A stretch of 47,733 bases of DNA from Chitinophagaceae bacterium (GTDB lineage: Bacteria > Bacteroidota > Bacteroidia > Chitinophagales > Chitinophagaceae): positions 1 to 47,733 of the forward strand of contig JANYEB010000109.1 in NCBI GenBank assembly GCA_025363355.1. The letters run 5' to 3'. How positions within the stretch are numbered: the stretch's first letter is position 1; every line of letters begins with the position of its first letter. The translations under genes were made by a program, and so were the position numbers. Positions 37,051 to 46,998 of the stretch are shown one piece after another. Under the pieces are notes generated by a model that worked only from the letters and a program-made list of their open reading frames with translations, did no database searches and was not told the DNA's origin.

Positions 37051-37245
37051 ACCTTTTGTCATACTTACTGGTGTAAAAACTTCCAAAGAAGAATCTTTTG
37101 CCCAACTTACTGCTGTAGTTTGTATTATTCCAATATGTCTAGTATAATCAACGGGCGTTTTTCACCAATATTAATTTGGTAGAATGTTGATGGTAGGCTT
37201 TGCCATAGAAATCAACGGAGAATGGTTTTTTTATTGAACTTCTTA

Positions 37246-38427
37246 TTACTTCTTCACATAAACATATTTACCAATGGTTCTAACATTTACAAACCACAAC
37301 ACCAGCAATAATAAAGCAGCTGTTGCATAAGTGTAAACAGAGACATAACTGCTAACAAACATATTTAATTTGCTTAGCCATTTTGCTGTGAAATATTGCA
37401 ACAAACTAATGATAGCAACGCTTACAAGCACAATGATAATATTGGGAGGAAAGAATTGTTTTATTAAAAAACGTTTTAATTGTTTTGGAGATGCCCCAAG
37501 TGTTACCAACAATTCTATTTCTGTTTTGCAAGCAGTAATGGTTAATTGTATAAACAAGGTAAACACTAGTAATGCAAAAGCCAACATAATGGCACCTGTT
37601 GCCCAACTAATAGTTGCCACTGTATTTACAATTTTTCTATACTTACTAAATCTAGTTTTGTCTGCATCTGTTGTATAGCCATTCTTCTCTAAATAATTCA
37701 CTAATTCTGGGCTGCCGGGGTCTTTTGTTTTTATAATTAAACGGCTGGGTTGTGTATTATTTCCTGCAGAAAATTTATTACCCCAATTCATAAACTCTTC
37801 TGGTACTAATAGCGATGTTATCCTGTTGCTAAAACCAACAATTCTTCCTGGGTATTGCACATTGCCCAATGGTGTTTGCACGTTTACAGTAAAGCTTATC
37901 ATTTTAACAACATCTGGCGTTAACTGTGGCATATTTTGCGAAAAAGAAAACTGAAAATTATAAAAATCTAAAAACATATTGGGTGCAATAATGGGAATAT
38001 AGCCAGCCGTTGTTTCCCATTTCCAATTGTCTGTTGCCACATCAATAAAAGATGATGGCACGCTTTCAAAAGCAATGTCTGTATAGAAAGGAAACCTTGA
38101 ACTATTGCTTTGTATAGATGCTTTAAAACGGCTGGGTGTGATGACACTTACCTCTTGCACAAAATTTTGTTTTTTAAAATCGCTTACATCATTTGGAGAA
38201 ATGGTTGTAGAGCCTATTGTTTGATTATTGAGTACTTTATTGATAACAAGAAAATTAGTGATGCTGTCTTTATTGCTTTTCTCGTTTAAAAGTTGATCGT
38301 AATTAGATTGCAGTTGCACAGCAAAAAGAATCAGCAACATTGCAACAGATAAACCCACAACTGCCATTAACATTTTTACCCTGCCACCTGCAGCTTTAAT
38401 TATTTTTTTTAATAGTATGTTGAACAT
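37246..38427 (-). CDS. FtsX-like ABC transporter permease
   Basis: This 393-residue inner-membrane protein has the MacB/LolC-type layout: one N-terminal TM (VKMLMAVVGLSVAMLLILF), a periplasmic domain of about 220 residues, then three C-terminal TM segments with the FtsX-like loop TEIELLVTLGASPKQLKRFLI. No ATPase gene is adjacent, so its ATP-binding partner is elsewhere, or could be the product of 41741. It starts 15 nt after the PaiB-like gene, suggesting an operon. Confidence 0.8.
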   Translation of the reverse strand: MFNILLKKIIKAAGGRVKMLMAVVGLSVAMLLILFAVQLQSNYDQLLNEKSNKDSITNFLVINKVLNNQTIGSTTISPNDVSDFKKQNFVQEVSVITPSRFKASIQSNSSRFPFYTDIAFESVPSSFIDVATDNWKWETTAGYIPIIAPNMFLDFYNFQFSFSQNMPQLTPDVVKMISFTVNVQTPLGNVQYPGRIVGFSNRITSLLVPEEFMNWGNKFSAGNNTQPSRLIIKTKDPGSPELVNYLEKNGYTTDADKTRFSKYRKIVNTVATISWATGAIMLAFALLVFTLFIQLTITACKTEIELLVTLGASPKQLKRFLIKQFFPPNIIIVLVSVAIISLLQYFTAKWLSKLNMFVSSYVSVYTYATAALLLLVLWFVNVRTIGKYVYVKK

Positions 38428-38442
38428 TGATTGGTTGTTTGT

Positions 38443-39054
38443 TTACAGTTGTTTCATTGCATTTGCAACAGCTTTTGCAGCATCATCTTGTTGCTGCAAG
38501 GATTGAATAATATTGTTTCTAGTGGCTTGGTCTTTATTTTGGCTTAGTTTAAATATGTGTTCAATATTAGTAATTTCAATTTCAAAAGCCACAATGGCTT
38601 TCATTAAATCTTTAACATAAGATGCTTCCATATTTTTAACCTGAGCAGGAGAGTGAGGATTGTTTTCAAACTTTTCTGTAAGTCTTGTTAGCAGATTTAG
38701 TAATCCCTCATCATTCAAAAAATGAATCGTTCCACTTGCGTGAACTGCTTGATAGTTCCAAGTGCTTGCAGTGTTTTGCTCAATGTAATTTGTAGCACTA
38801 ACATAGCTGTGTGCAGCACTGAATATAGCAAGTACATTGACATTGTTTTCAAATGCTGTAGTGTGCATTTGTTTACGCATTATATGTGCCTGCAAAAAAA
38901 GTTTATCATCTCTCTCTTCTATTAAAACAGGGATATGTGTGGCAACAGGTTTATTGGCTGCATCTACACCACATAAAACCACAAATGGGTTTTGGTGCAT
39001 AAAAGTAATAACATCTTGTTGATGGTTTGCTTTAAAATGTTTCAAGTCATACAT
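38443..39054 (-). CDS. PaiB-family FMN-binding protein
   Basis: This 203-residue protein resembles the FMN-binding negative transcriptional regulator family (B. subtilis PaiB): MYDLKHFKANHQQDVITFMH, PFVVLCGVDAANKPVATHIP, AIFSAAHSYVSATNY and TASTWNYQAVHASGTI are all family positions. It has a split-barrel flavin-binding fold. It may act as a small flavin oxidoreductase rather than a regulator; no DNA-binding motif is visible. Confidence 0.85.
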   Translation of the reverse strand: MYDLKHFKANHQQDVITFMHQNPFVVLCGVDAANKPVATHIPVLIEERDDKLFLQAHIMRKQMHTTAFENNVNVLAIFSAAHSYVSATNYIEQNTASTWNYQAVHASGTIHFLNDEGLLNLLTRLTEKFENNPHSPAQVKNMEASYVKDLMKAIVAFEIEITNIEHIFKLSQNKDQATRNNIIQSLQQQDDAAKAVANAMKQL

Positions 39055-39234
39055 TCATCAAAATTAATGAGAATAAGGTTTTCATTTTAATTATTATGCT
39101 TGCTTCATATAGCAAAATGCTAAAGAATTCTTAAATTTTCTTCACAAATTATTTTAGTAATATTAAGCACATATTTTCGTTATGCTTTTTTAAAATTTTA
39201 TTCAATCACTAACTGCAAGCAAATTATAACCACA

Positions 39235-41691
39235 ATGAGAAATTATCTACTACTTATTTTATTAGTAAGCTGTTCTACTGTTTTTTCTGCCGATATTAAA
39301 GGCATTGTAAACGATACAAAGAGTAATCCATTAGCCTATTCTTCTATCTTAATTAAAGGCACTGCAAAAGGCACTACAGCTAATGCAAAAGGAGAGTTTT
39401 TAATTAGTTTGAACGATGGTAATTATACCATTGTTTGCCAACACATTGGCTATAAAACAACAGAAAAAAAGATTAAGGTTAGTAAAGAAAATCAAACTAT
39501 AGATTTTGAATTAGAAGAGCAACAATATAATTTGAATGAAGTGGTAATTAAAAATGGAGGAGAAAATCCGGCGTATGAAATTATTAGAAATGCCATTAAA
39601 AAGCGGGATGAACATTTAAACGAAATTAAAAAATTTGAATGTGAAGTTTATGTAAAAGGGCAAATTCAATTGAGAAATTATCCTAAGAAATTTTTTGGAA
39701 ATAATGTAGATTTTGAGGATGGTGATACTAGTAAAAGAAAAATTATTTTCTTATCAGAAAGCGTAGCAAAATATTCGGTTGACGGAAAAGATAAAAGAAA
39801 GATAGAAGTTATTTCAACTCGTGTAAGTGGCAGTAGTGACGGCTTTGGCCTAGCTAGTCCACAAATCATTTCTTTTTATCAAAATATAGTTAATGTGGGT
39901 AGAGGCTTAAATCCTAGAGGGTTTATATCGCCCTTATCAGATAATGCATTGCATTATTATAAGTATAAATACGAAGGAAGTTTTGTTGAGAATAATCAAA
40001 TAATTAATCGTATTAAAGTAACTCCTAAAAGAACCTATGAACCTTTATTTACAGGGTATATTAATATTATAGAAGATGAATGGAGAGTGCATAGCACTGA
40101 TTTGTTTTTGTTGAAGGAACAACAATTGCAATTTTTAGATACACTTAAAATTCAGCAATTATATGTACCATTAAATAGTCATTGGACGATTAAGCAACAA
40201 GTTATTTATCCTGCTGGTAAATTCTTTAGTTTCGACTTCTTTGGCAATATTGTTCAGGTGTATAATAAGTTTAATACTAGCCCCAATTTTACCAAAGGTT
40301 TTTTTGATAACGTTGTTATGAAATATGATGACAGTAGTAATAAAAAAACTGTTGCTTATTGGGATAGCACAAGACCTGTGCCTTTGTTAGAAACAGAGCA
40401 AAAAGATTATCACAAAAAAGATAGTTTGGAGCAAGCTCATAAAGACCCTCATTACCTTGATAGCATTGACAAACGAAATAATAAAGTAACATTTACCAAG
40501 CTTGTTTTAACAGGGCAATCAATTAATAACGAGAAAAGGAAAAGTTCGATTTATATTGAACCTATTTTAACATCAATGCTACAATACAATACTGTTGAGG
40601 GTTTGGTAACAAACTTAAATGTTCATTATAATAAAGAGTTTAGTAAGAAAAGCAGACTAGCTATTAATCCTAACCTTAGATATGGTTTTAGCAATACACA
40701 CTTAAATGCCAACGTTAACACATATTATAATTTTGGAACAAAGTACCAGAGTTATATTAATTTGAAGTTTGGTAGCGATGTTTTTCAGTTTGATAATAAT
40801 AATCAAATTGATAAATTGAGCAATTCGCTTTCTACGCTTTTATGGACTAATAACTATATGAAAATCTATGAAGCAAAATTTGTTAAATTTGATTACAATA
40901 AAACGCTAGATAAAGGCATCACTTTAAAAGCGAATATTAATTACCAACATCGCTCACCATTAGAAAATACAACTGATTACAATTGGCGAAAAATTGAGGG
41001 CAGAGAATTTACACCCAACTATCCACAAGCAATTAGTTCATCAAATATTACTGAGCATAATGCACTAAGCGTTACAGGCGAAATTCTATGGAAACCTGGT
41101 GCTAAATACATCGAATTTCCTGACAGAAAAATAAGTGTTGGTTCCAAATATCCAACCTTTAGTTTTTCATTTACACAAGGGCTGAAAAATGTATTGGGTA
41201 GCAATGTTGATTATAGTAAATGGCAATTTGGTGTAAGTGATAATCTTAACTTAAAGCTTGGTGGTAGAATTAGCTACAACCTTAAAGCAGCAGGCTTTGC
41301 ACACGCATCTAGCGTTTATGTGCCAGATTTGAATCACTTACTTGGCAATCAAATTTCCACCGCATCTGCCTATTTAAATAGCTTTCAATTAATGCCTTAT
41401 TACTTGTTTAGTAATACAGCAAAACTTTCTACCACTGCACACATTGAGTATCATTTAAATGGATTGTTAACCAATAAAATTCCAGTTATCAAAAAACTAA
41501 ATTGGTTCTTTGTTTTGGGTGGTAATGCTTTCTATAATAACGATACAAAGCAAGGTTACTACGAGGCAATGTTTTCTGTAGAAAATATTGCAAAAGTATT
41601 GAGAATAGATTTTGTTAAAAGCTTTACATCATCAAAAACCGATGCTGCTTTTGGTATCAAATTCTCTTTGCCAATGCTTGGTGGACGATAG
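39235..41691 (+). CDS. DUF5686 / carboxypeptidase-regulatory-like outer-membrane protein
   Basis: The 818-residue protein has a signal peptide (MRNYLLLILLVSCSTVFSA) and a carboxypeptidase-D regulatory-like domain (about 20-95: IKGIVNDTKSNPLAYSSILI). A DUF5686 body follows, with the typical AYEIIRNAIKKRDEHLNEIK start and a C-terminal beta-rich barrel-like region ending AAFGIKFSLPMLGGR. The architecture is common in Bacteroidota outer membranes. No substrate can be named. The ftsE-like gene starts 49 nt downstream on the same strand. Confidence 0.85.
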   Translation: MRNYLLLILLVSCSTVFSADIKGIVNDTKSNPLAYSSILIKGTAKGTTANAKGEFLISLNDGNYTIVCQHIGYKTTEKKIKVSKENQTIDFELEEQQYNLNEVVIKNGGENPAYEIIRNAIKKRDEHLNEIKKFECEVYVKGQIQLRNYPKKFFGNNVDFEDGDTSKRKIIFLSESVAKYSVDGKDKRKIEVISTRVSGSSDGFGLASPQIISFYQNIVNVGRGLNPRGFISPLSDNALHYYKYKYEGSFVENNQIINRIKVTPKRTYEPLFTGYINIIEDEWRVHSTDLFLLKEQQLQFLDTLKIQQLYVPLNSHWTIKQQVIYPAGKFFSFDFFGNIVQVYNKFNTSPNFTKGFFDNVVMKYDDSSNKKTVAYWDSTRPVPLLETEQKDYHKKDSLEQAHKDPHYLDSIDKRNNKVTFTKLVLTGQSINNEKRKSSIYIEPILTSMLQYNTVEGLVTNLNVHYNKEFSKKSRLAINPNLRYGFSNTHLNANVNTYYNFGTKYQSYINLKFGSDVFQFDNNNQIDKLSNSLSTLLWTNNYMKIYEAKFVKFDYNKTLDKGITLKANINYQHRSPLENTTDYNWRKIEGREFTPNYPQAISSSNITEHNALSVTGEILWKPGAKYIEFPDRKISVGSKYPTFSFSFTQGLKNVLGSNVDYSKWQFGVSDNLNLKLGGRISYNLKAAGFAHASSVYVPDLNHLLGNQISTASAYLNSFQLMPYYLFSNTAKLSTTAHIEYHLNGLLTNKIPVIKKLNWFFVLGGNAFYNNDTKQGYYEAMFSVENIAKVLRIDFVKSFTSSKTDAAFGIKFSLPMLGGR

Positions 41692-41740
41692 TTTTACTTA
41701 TCAATTTAATTTATAAATATCTTTACCACAAATTATTAAA

Positions 41741-42430
41741 ATGGCAGAAACAGTAATATCACTTCGTGGCGTTAATATATATCAAGGTAAAAGTTTAATT
41801 CTATCAGATGTAAATTTTACTTTAGAAAAAGGAGAGTTTGTATATCTTGTAGGAAAAACTGGAACAGGAAAAAGCAGTTTGCTTAAAACACTTTATGGAG
41901 AATTAACTTTAACAGAAGGAACAGCATCGGTTGTAGGCTTCGATTTAAGAAATATGGATTGGAAAAAAGTACCATATTTAAGAAGAAACCTTGGTGTTAT
42001 CTTTCAAGATTTTCAATTGTTAACAGATAGAAATATTCACGAAAATTTGAAGTTTGTTTTAAAAGCTACTGGCTGGAAAGATGAGAAGCTAATGGAAGAA
42101 AAAATACACGATGTTTTAGATAAGGTTGGTATTAAAAGTAAAGCATACAAAATGCCTTATGAGATGAGTGGTGGCGAACAACAACGTGTAGATATTGCTC
42201 GTGCATTGTTAAACTCACCTAAGCTTATTTTGGCAGATGAACCTACTGGCAATCTAGACCCAGAAACGAGCGATGAGATTATGCAACTATTGTTTCAAAT
42301 TGCAAAAGATTATGGCACCACAATCGTTATGGCTACACACGATTTTATTGTAATTAATCGTTATCCATCCAGAATGTTAAAAACAGAAATGGGAAAAGTT
42401 GTAGATAGCACAGTTGGTACTACTGCATAA
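41741..42430 (+). CDS. ftsE: ABC ATPase, FtsE-like
   Basis: This 229-residue ABC ATPase has Walker A ([11 protein letters not shown]), Q-loop (VIFQDFQLL), signature ([16 protein letters not shown]), Walker B ([13 protein letters not shown]) and the switch His (MATHDF). Overall it fits FtsE, the cytoplasmic partner of FtsX, and such a gene is usually a single copy in Bacteroidota. However, the FtsX-like permease at 37246 is also an orphan, so a Lol/Mac-type role is possible. The real ftsX is 24 kb away. Confidence 0.75.
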   Translation: MAETVISLRGVNIYQGKSLILSDVNFTLEKGEFVYLVGKTGTGKSSLLKTLYGELTLTEGTASVVGFDLRNMDWKKVPYLRRNLGVIFQDFQLLTDRNIHENLKFVLKATGWKDEKLMEEKIHDVLDKVGIKSKAYKMPYEMSGGEQQRVDIARALLNSPKLILADEPTGNLDPETSDEIMQLLFQIAKDYGTTIVMATHDFIVINRYPSRMLKTEMGKVVDSTVGTTA

Positions 42431-42445
42431 TTTTTTTTAAATGAT

Positions 42446-42491
42446 AATAGTAAAGCCTGTTAAACGAATTTGTTTAACAGGCTTTACTATT
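42446..42491 (+). terminator. ftsE terminator
   Basis: A perfect 20-bp stem (42446-42465 with 42472-42491) around a 6-nt loop. The stem begins 15 nt after the gene ends. Confidence 0.85.
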
Positions 42492-42672
42492 TAATTGCCT
42501 CTATTATGTCTAAATGTATATTAAACAAGCTGTTGATTAATGATTGTTGCTGTGGATAAGGCAAAACTTTTATTTTATTTTATCCACTTGAACCCGCATT
42601 TACCAATAACATCAAATAGCTTCTCTATTTTCACATCACTTACTAGTCCGCTACCTATGATGATCGTACTCT

Positions 42673-42702
42673 ATGCATTCATTTCTATGAGTGCATTTTT
42701 TT
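42673..42702 (+). terminator. second hairpin with T run
   Basis: ATGCATTCAT (42673-42682) pairs with ATGAGTGCAT (42687-42696) with one G-U, followed by a T run. The 371-nt stretch 42431-42801 holds this hairpin, the two flanking terminators and no gene I can support. Confidence 0.5.
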
Positions 42703-42746
42703 AAGCCAAGTTTATGGATACGATATATTTTTTGCAAGTAAGCAAT

Positions 42747-42780
42747 AAAAAAGGCTGACTCATTTGAGTCAGCCTTTTTT
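42747..42780 (-). terminator. terminator of the T9SS-substrate gene
   Basis: AAAAAAGGCTGACTC (42747-42761) pairs perfectly with GAGTCAGCCTTTTTT (42766-42780). It ends 21 nt from the minus-strand gene stop, with U runs in both directions. Confidence 0.85.
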
Positions 42781-42801
42781 AATTTATAAACAGAAACCGA
42801 A

Positions 42802-44166
42802 TTAATGTTTAACAACAATTTTGTTAGAAACAGTTTCACCGTCAACTGTAGTTGTTTTAATAACGTAAGTTCCTTCAGGTAAATTTGCAACAGAAATTCT
42901 AATTGAATTTGTATTATTATTTTGAATACTAAAAGTGCTTTTGCCAGTTAAATCAAAAACATTAACAGTAGCAATATTTGAAGTTGCATTTACTAATATT
43001 TCATTGCTAGTTGGGTTGGGACTAACTGATAATTTGATGTCTTTTAATTGTACTTTTTGAACAGTTGAATATTCTGCTTTGCCATTAGCACTGACAATTT
43101 TTAAACGATAATACAAACTGCTAGCATTTGGCAAGTTTCTATCAGTAGAAAAATAATTTTCTTTTGAAGTTGCATTTGTATTAGAAATTTCTGAGAAGTT
43201 AGCACCATCTGTGCTTCTTTCAACAATGAAATTACAACTGTTTTCTGAACAGATTGCTGACCAATTTAAATTAACAACACTTTTCAAACCAGTTGCATTG
43301 AAAGAGTTTAATTTAATTGGCAAAAGAGCCACTGTTGCAGCATCCCAAGTTGTAAATACTCTAATACCATCAATTGAACCAGCTGTTTTACCTGTACTGC
43401 CCTGACGAATACAAACAGATGAAATTCTAGCCAAATCTGATACGGTACCATCTGTAGATGTAACATTGGCTGTTGGCTCAGTAGCAGGAAGACTTCCTGA
43501 AGCAAAAATAAATAGTTTAGTTGTGTCATCTTTTGATGCTGAACCAAATGTATATTTTAATACAACTAGATATGTTTGTCCTACATTATACTCAGTTGAA
43601 GTGAATATGGGTGCTTTTGCCCCTGCGGTAATTTGAGCAGCAGTTAGTTTAGCATTTGTTCCTTTGCTAATGCCTAATCTAAATTTTGTAATACTATCTG
43701 TTATTCCATAGCAAGCAAATAATCTACCTCTAAAATTGGAACTCGGAGTTGCACCTGCTCCATCTAAAAAATGAAAGAAATAATCTGTTAAAGTATCTCT
43801 TCCACCTGAACTATCAATCCTCAATAAAAAAGAAGCATAAACACTTCCAACACTATCAGGAGTTCCAATATTTCCATTAATATCCTGTGAACGAGTAGTA
43901 TGTTGAAATGTCACAGAGCCACCGATACCTGATCCTGCATATCCAGCTAAAGTTAAGGGAGTAGTTGAATATTGAACGGCTTTGGCATTTGTCCCATTAC
44001 CACCGCTATGTCTTGTCCAAGTAGGAAAGCCAGTATTAACTCCTGCAATTGAGTCTCCATTTGCGGCAGATGGATAATTAAAATTTTCGGTAAATACAAC
44101 AGACTGAGAAAATGCTGCATTTAAAAAAATAAAAAAGCTGATTAAAACAAGTAATTTTTTCTTCAT
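42802..44166 (-). CDS. secreted protein with T9SS type A sorting domain
   Basis: The 454-residue protein has a signal peptide (MKKKLLVLISFFIFLNAAFS), a beta-rich body with TENFNYPSA and the SFLLRIDSS-type concanavalin-like pattern, a fibronectin-like segment (NSFNATGLKSVVNLNWSAI), and a C-terminal T9SS sorting domain (SVSPNPTSNEILV ... LPEGTYVIKTTT ... NKIVVKH). It should be exported by the Sec system and the type IX machinery. Binding or enzymatic activity is unknown. The frame is open 7 codons upstream, but 44166 starts the signal peptide. Confidence 0.88.
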   Translation of the reverse strand: MKKKLLVLISFFIFLNAAFSQSVVFTENFNYPSAANGDSIAGVNTGFPTWTRHSGGNGTNAKAVQYSTTPLTLAGYAGSGIGGSVTFQHTTRSQDINGNIGTPDSVGSVYASFLLRIDSSGGRDTLTDYFFHFLDGAGATPSSNFRGRLFACYGITDSITKFRLGISKGTNAKLTAAQITAGAKAPIFTSTEYNVGQTYLVVLKYTFGSASKDDTTKLFIFASGSLPATEPTANVTSTDGTVSDLARISSVCIRQGSTGKTAGSIDGIRVFTTWDAATVALLPIKLNSFNATGLKSVVNLNWSAICSENSCNFIVERSTDGANFSEISNTNATSKENYFSTDRNLPNASSLYYRLKIVSANGKAEYSTVQKVQLKDIKLSVSPNPTSNEILVNATSNIATVNVFDLTGKSTFSIQNNNTNSIRISVANLPEGTYVIKTTTVDGETVSNKIVVKH

Positions 44167-44184
44167 AAAGTAATTTTTAGAGAG

Positions 44185-44192
44185 CAAATATA
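44185..44192 (-). promoter_or_regulatory. -7 element of the T9SS-substrate gene
   Basis: Minus-strand TATATTTG (44192-44185) matches TAnnTTTG about 19 nt before the ATG. No convincing TTG element is found at the usual upstream distance, so this is only a partial promoter. Confidence 0.4.
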
Positions 44193-44343
44193 GATGTAAA
44201 ATAGGGTAGTAAGTTGTTTTAAGGCTAAGTTTTAGAAACTTTCCAACGATTTAATTCTTACTTAACATTAGTTTAAAATAAGAAACAAACTGGCAGTATG
44301 AATTGAAATAAATTTATTTGTTGAAACATATATAGTCTTACAA

Positions 44344-46857
44344 TCAACCCTTTTTATTCACAAAATCTAAATGAGTCATTGCCATTCTAATTTCTGTATA
44401 GCTAAAATCATCACCTAATTGTTCTTTTATGGGAACAACTGAAGAACCTTTTTCAAAACCTTCTAAAGCTTTGATAATAATTGTTGCTTTTTCAATAGGC
44501 ATTAATTCAGTAATGGTAACTTTGCCATCAGCAATATACCAAGTTAAATGCCCTTCAATCGTGCTAATTGCTAATAATCTTTCCCCAGCTATTTCTTTAA
44601 TTGTTTTTCCTTGTTTAAATAAATTGAATGTTACTTCTTTACTGTCTTGTTTATCAATTTTGGGTTTCTCAACCTTTGGCTTTTCTTCTTTCACATTGTC
44701 TTTTGTGTGAATGAGAGAACTTAAGTTGTGATGCTGACAATAATTAACAATGATGGTTAAAAACTGCATACCAAACCCTTCTACTTTGGCTTTGCCAAAG
44801 CCACTTATTTGCATTAATTCTTTTTTTGATTGGGGAAGATAGGTTGCCATTTCCTCCAGACTTTTAGAATTGGCAATCATATAAATTGGATCTCCACTTT
44901 CGGCACAAATTTCATCTCTTAAATCTTTTAAAGCATCGTATAAATCGGGATGTGTGGTGTGTTTATAGCCACTTGTGTTTTTACTTGGATATGCATTTAC
45001 AACAAACTGTGGTAATGCAAATTGCTTTTTTGCTTTTTGATATAACTCAAACAAAAAACCATTTTCAAGTGCCAATAAAACAACCTGCTTGGTTGCTAAT
45101 TGTATAAAGATTTGTTTTAATAATTCGCCGTAGTTTTTTGCATTTTCCTTGTTATCTGTAATTGCGGGAGAAGCATTTATCATCTCTACCAAAACCTTCA
45201 ATTCTTTACTAAAATATGCTGCTGCTTTCTTAAATCTATCTTGCAAAGCATCATTGTTTTCGGGCAGCGTTTTGTTGTCGTTTAGTGTTGTTAATTCCTT
45301 ATTAAACGATAGTCCAAATCTGCTTAATTTAACAATGTTATCTTTTAAAGAACCTGCAAATTCAAAGGTTGCAGTATTGAAAGATGTTTTATGTTGGCTG
45401 ATGAAATGATGCAGTTTATCAAAGCCTTTTAACTCATCATCGTAGTTAAATAAGTTTTGTAAAATCTCATTCTGATGTAAATGCTTTTCAAATTCTAAAC
45501 TCTCGTTCAGATGATTGCTTTTATAGTTCTTGCTAAAGTTTTTGATGTGCTCATCATCAAACAAACTGTTGCTACCAATCTTACTAACCAAAACAATTCC
45601 ATCCAATGTTCTGCAACGGCTTAATGCCACATACACCTGCCCAGGAGCAAAGGCTTTGCCTGCATCTATAATGGCTTTATCAAAAGTTAAACCCTGACTT
45701 TTATGAATCGTTATTGCCCAAGCCAATCTTAATGGGTATTGTGTAAAAGTTCCTATCACCTCTTCTTCTACTTGTTGCTTTTGCGGATTTAAAGTGTAGC
45801 GAATATTCTCCCATTTATATTTTTCAACTTTAATAGATTCTGCATCATCCTTGCATTTCACCACAATGGAGTCATTATTCATCTCTGTTATGGTTCCTAT
45901 CTTTCCATTAAAATATCTTTTGCTTTTATCTAAATCATTTTTAGTAAACATTACCTGGCTTCCCAACTTTAATTCAAGTACTTCATCTACAGGAAACATT
46001 TTTTCGCTGAACTCGGTTTCAACTGTTGCCTTAAAAAAATAAGATGCAGCAGGAAGCGACGATAAAGCTTCAGCATTGATAGCATCGGCTCTGGCATTAT
46101 GCGTTGTTAGTGTAATATATCCCTCATCTTTCTTGGGTTGAAACTCGGGATTGTAGTGCTTTTGCAATAAATTATAAGCATCTTCATCCAATGCATTATT
46201 TCTAACTTTATTTAATAAGTCAATAAAATTTTCATCATCCTGACGATAGATTTTATTCAACTCAATACAAGCAGGTTCTACCTCTTGTATTACTTTACTA
46301 TCAAAAAAATACGGACTACTATAAAACTGCGAAAGCATTTGCCACTCTTCGTTTGGCACCACTGGTGGCAACTGATACATATCGCCAATAAACAATACCT
46401 GCAAACCACCAAAGGGCCTGTGGTGTTGGTTTCTATAATGCCTTAATACTTGGTCAATAGCATCTAATACATCGCAACGCACCATACTAATTTCATCTAT
46501 AATCAACAGCTCCAGCTTTTGAATAATACCAATGCGTTCTTTATTAAGTTTTACCTTGCTCAACAACTGGTGTTTGTCTGCAACCTTTTCGTTGTTGTTG
46601 CCCCACTCTAATTTGCCAGGGATATAGGGCGTAAATGGCAGTTGAAAAAAAGAATGTATGGTAACGCCACCTGCATTAATAGCAGCAACGCCAGTGGGTG
46701 CCACAACAGCAATTTGTTTTTCGCTATGGGCACGAATATGTTTAAGAAAAGTTGTTTTACCAGTGCCTGCTTTACCAGTTAAAAACACCGAACGATTGGT
46801 ATAATTAATAAAATCGGTTGCTGCTTGAAAGTTTATATTAGAAGTATCTGTTTGCAT
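44344..46857 (-). CDS. PIF1-family helicase with HRDC and C-terminal HTH domains
   Basis: This 837-residue superfamily 1B helicase acts on DNA. Motifs: Walker A FLTGKAGTGKTTFLKHI, VAPTGVAAINAGG, Walker B LLIIDEISMVR, LFIGDMYQLPPV, WAITIHKSQGLTFDKAI and VYVALSRCRTLDGIVL. After about residue 430 comes a linker, then an HRDC-like domain (YDALKDLRDEICAE, ISGFGKAKVEGFG, about 645-715), and a helix-turn-helix region (KQGKTIKEIAGERLLAISTI, about 745-835) as in RecQ-like proteins. It probably works in DNA repair or replication fork processing. Confidence 0.88.
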   Translation of the reverse strand: MQTDTSNINFQAATDFINYTNRSVFLTGKAGTGKTTFLKHIRAHSEKQIAVVAPTGVAAINAGGVTIHSFFQLPFTPYIPGKLEWGNNNEKVADKHQLLSKVKLNKERIGIIQKLELLIIDEISMVRCDVLDAIDQVLRHYRNQHHRPFGGLQVLFIGDMYQLPPVVPNEEWQMLSQFYSSPYFFDSKVIQEVEPACIELNKIYRQDDENFIDLLNKVRNNALDEDAYNLLQKHYNPEFQPKKDEGYITLTTHNARADAINAEALSSLPAASYFFKATVETEFSEKMFPVDEVLELKLGSQVMFTKNDLDKSKRYFNGKIGTITEMNNDSIVVKCKDDAESIKVEKYKWENIRYTLNPQKQQVEEEVIGTFTQYPLRLAWAITIHKSQGLTFDKAIIDAGKAFAPGQVYVALSRCRTLDGIVLVSKIGSNSLFDDEHIKNFSKNYKSNHLNESLEFEKHLHQNEILQNLFNYDDELKGFDKLHHFISQHKTSFNTATFEFAGSLKDNIVKLSRFGLSFNKELTTLNDNKTLPENNDALQDRFKKAAAYFSKELKVLVEMINASPAITDNKENAKNYGELLKQIFIQLATKQVVLLALENGFLFELYQKAKKQFALPQFVVNAYPSKNTSGYKHTTHPDLYDALKDLRDEICAESGDPIYMIANSKSLEEMATYLPQSKKELMQISGFGKAKVEGFGMQFLTIIVNYCQHHNLSSLIHTKDNVKEEKPKVEKPKIDKQDSKEVTFNLFKQGKTIKEIAGERLLAISTIEGHLTWYIADGKVTITELMPIEKATIIIKALEGFEKGSSVVPIKEQLGDDFSYTEIRMAMTHLDFVNKKG

Positions 46858-46906
46858 AAATTATTAAAATAAAAATAAGGGAGTTTTGCATTGCAAAGAA
46901 ACAATG

Positions 46907-46950
46907 GAACACGGATGACACAGATTTAACTGATGAACACAGATTTTTTT
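46907..46950 (+). repeat. interspersed repeat, left copy
   Basis: GAACACGGAT...GATTTAACTGATGAACACAGAT has internal copies of the ACACxGAT unit. A related sequence in the opposite orientation lies at 47591-47622, beyond the next gene. Confidence 0.6.
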
Positions 46951-46998
46951 GTAGTTGATTTTAATAGTGTAATCTTTGATAAAAGCAATTTTACCCCA

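Noticed and set aside
36854-37105. Minus-strand ORF of 83 codons
   Set aside because: It lies over the hairpin and the decayed AsmA scrap, and no protein family is suggested.
42575-42665. Minus-strand open stretch ending GKCGFKWIK
   Set aside because: It is too short, has no start codon after the upstream stop, and matches nothing I recognise; it may be a gene remnant.
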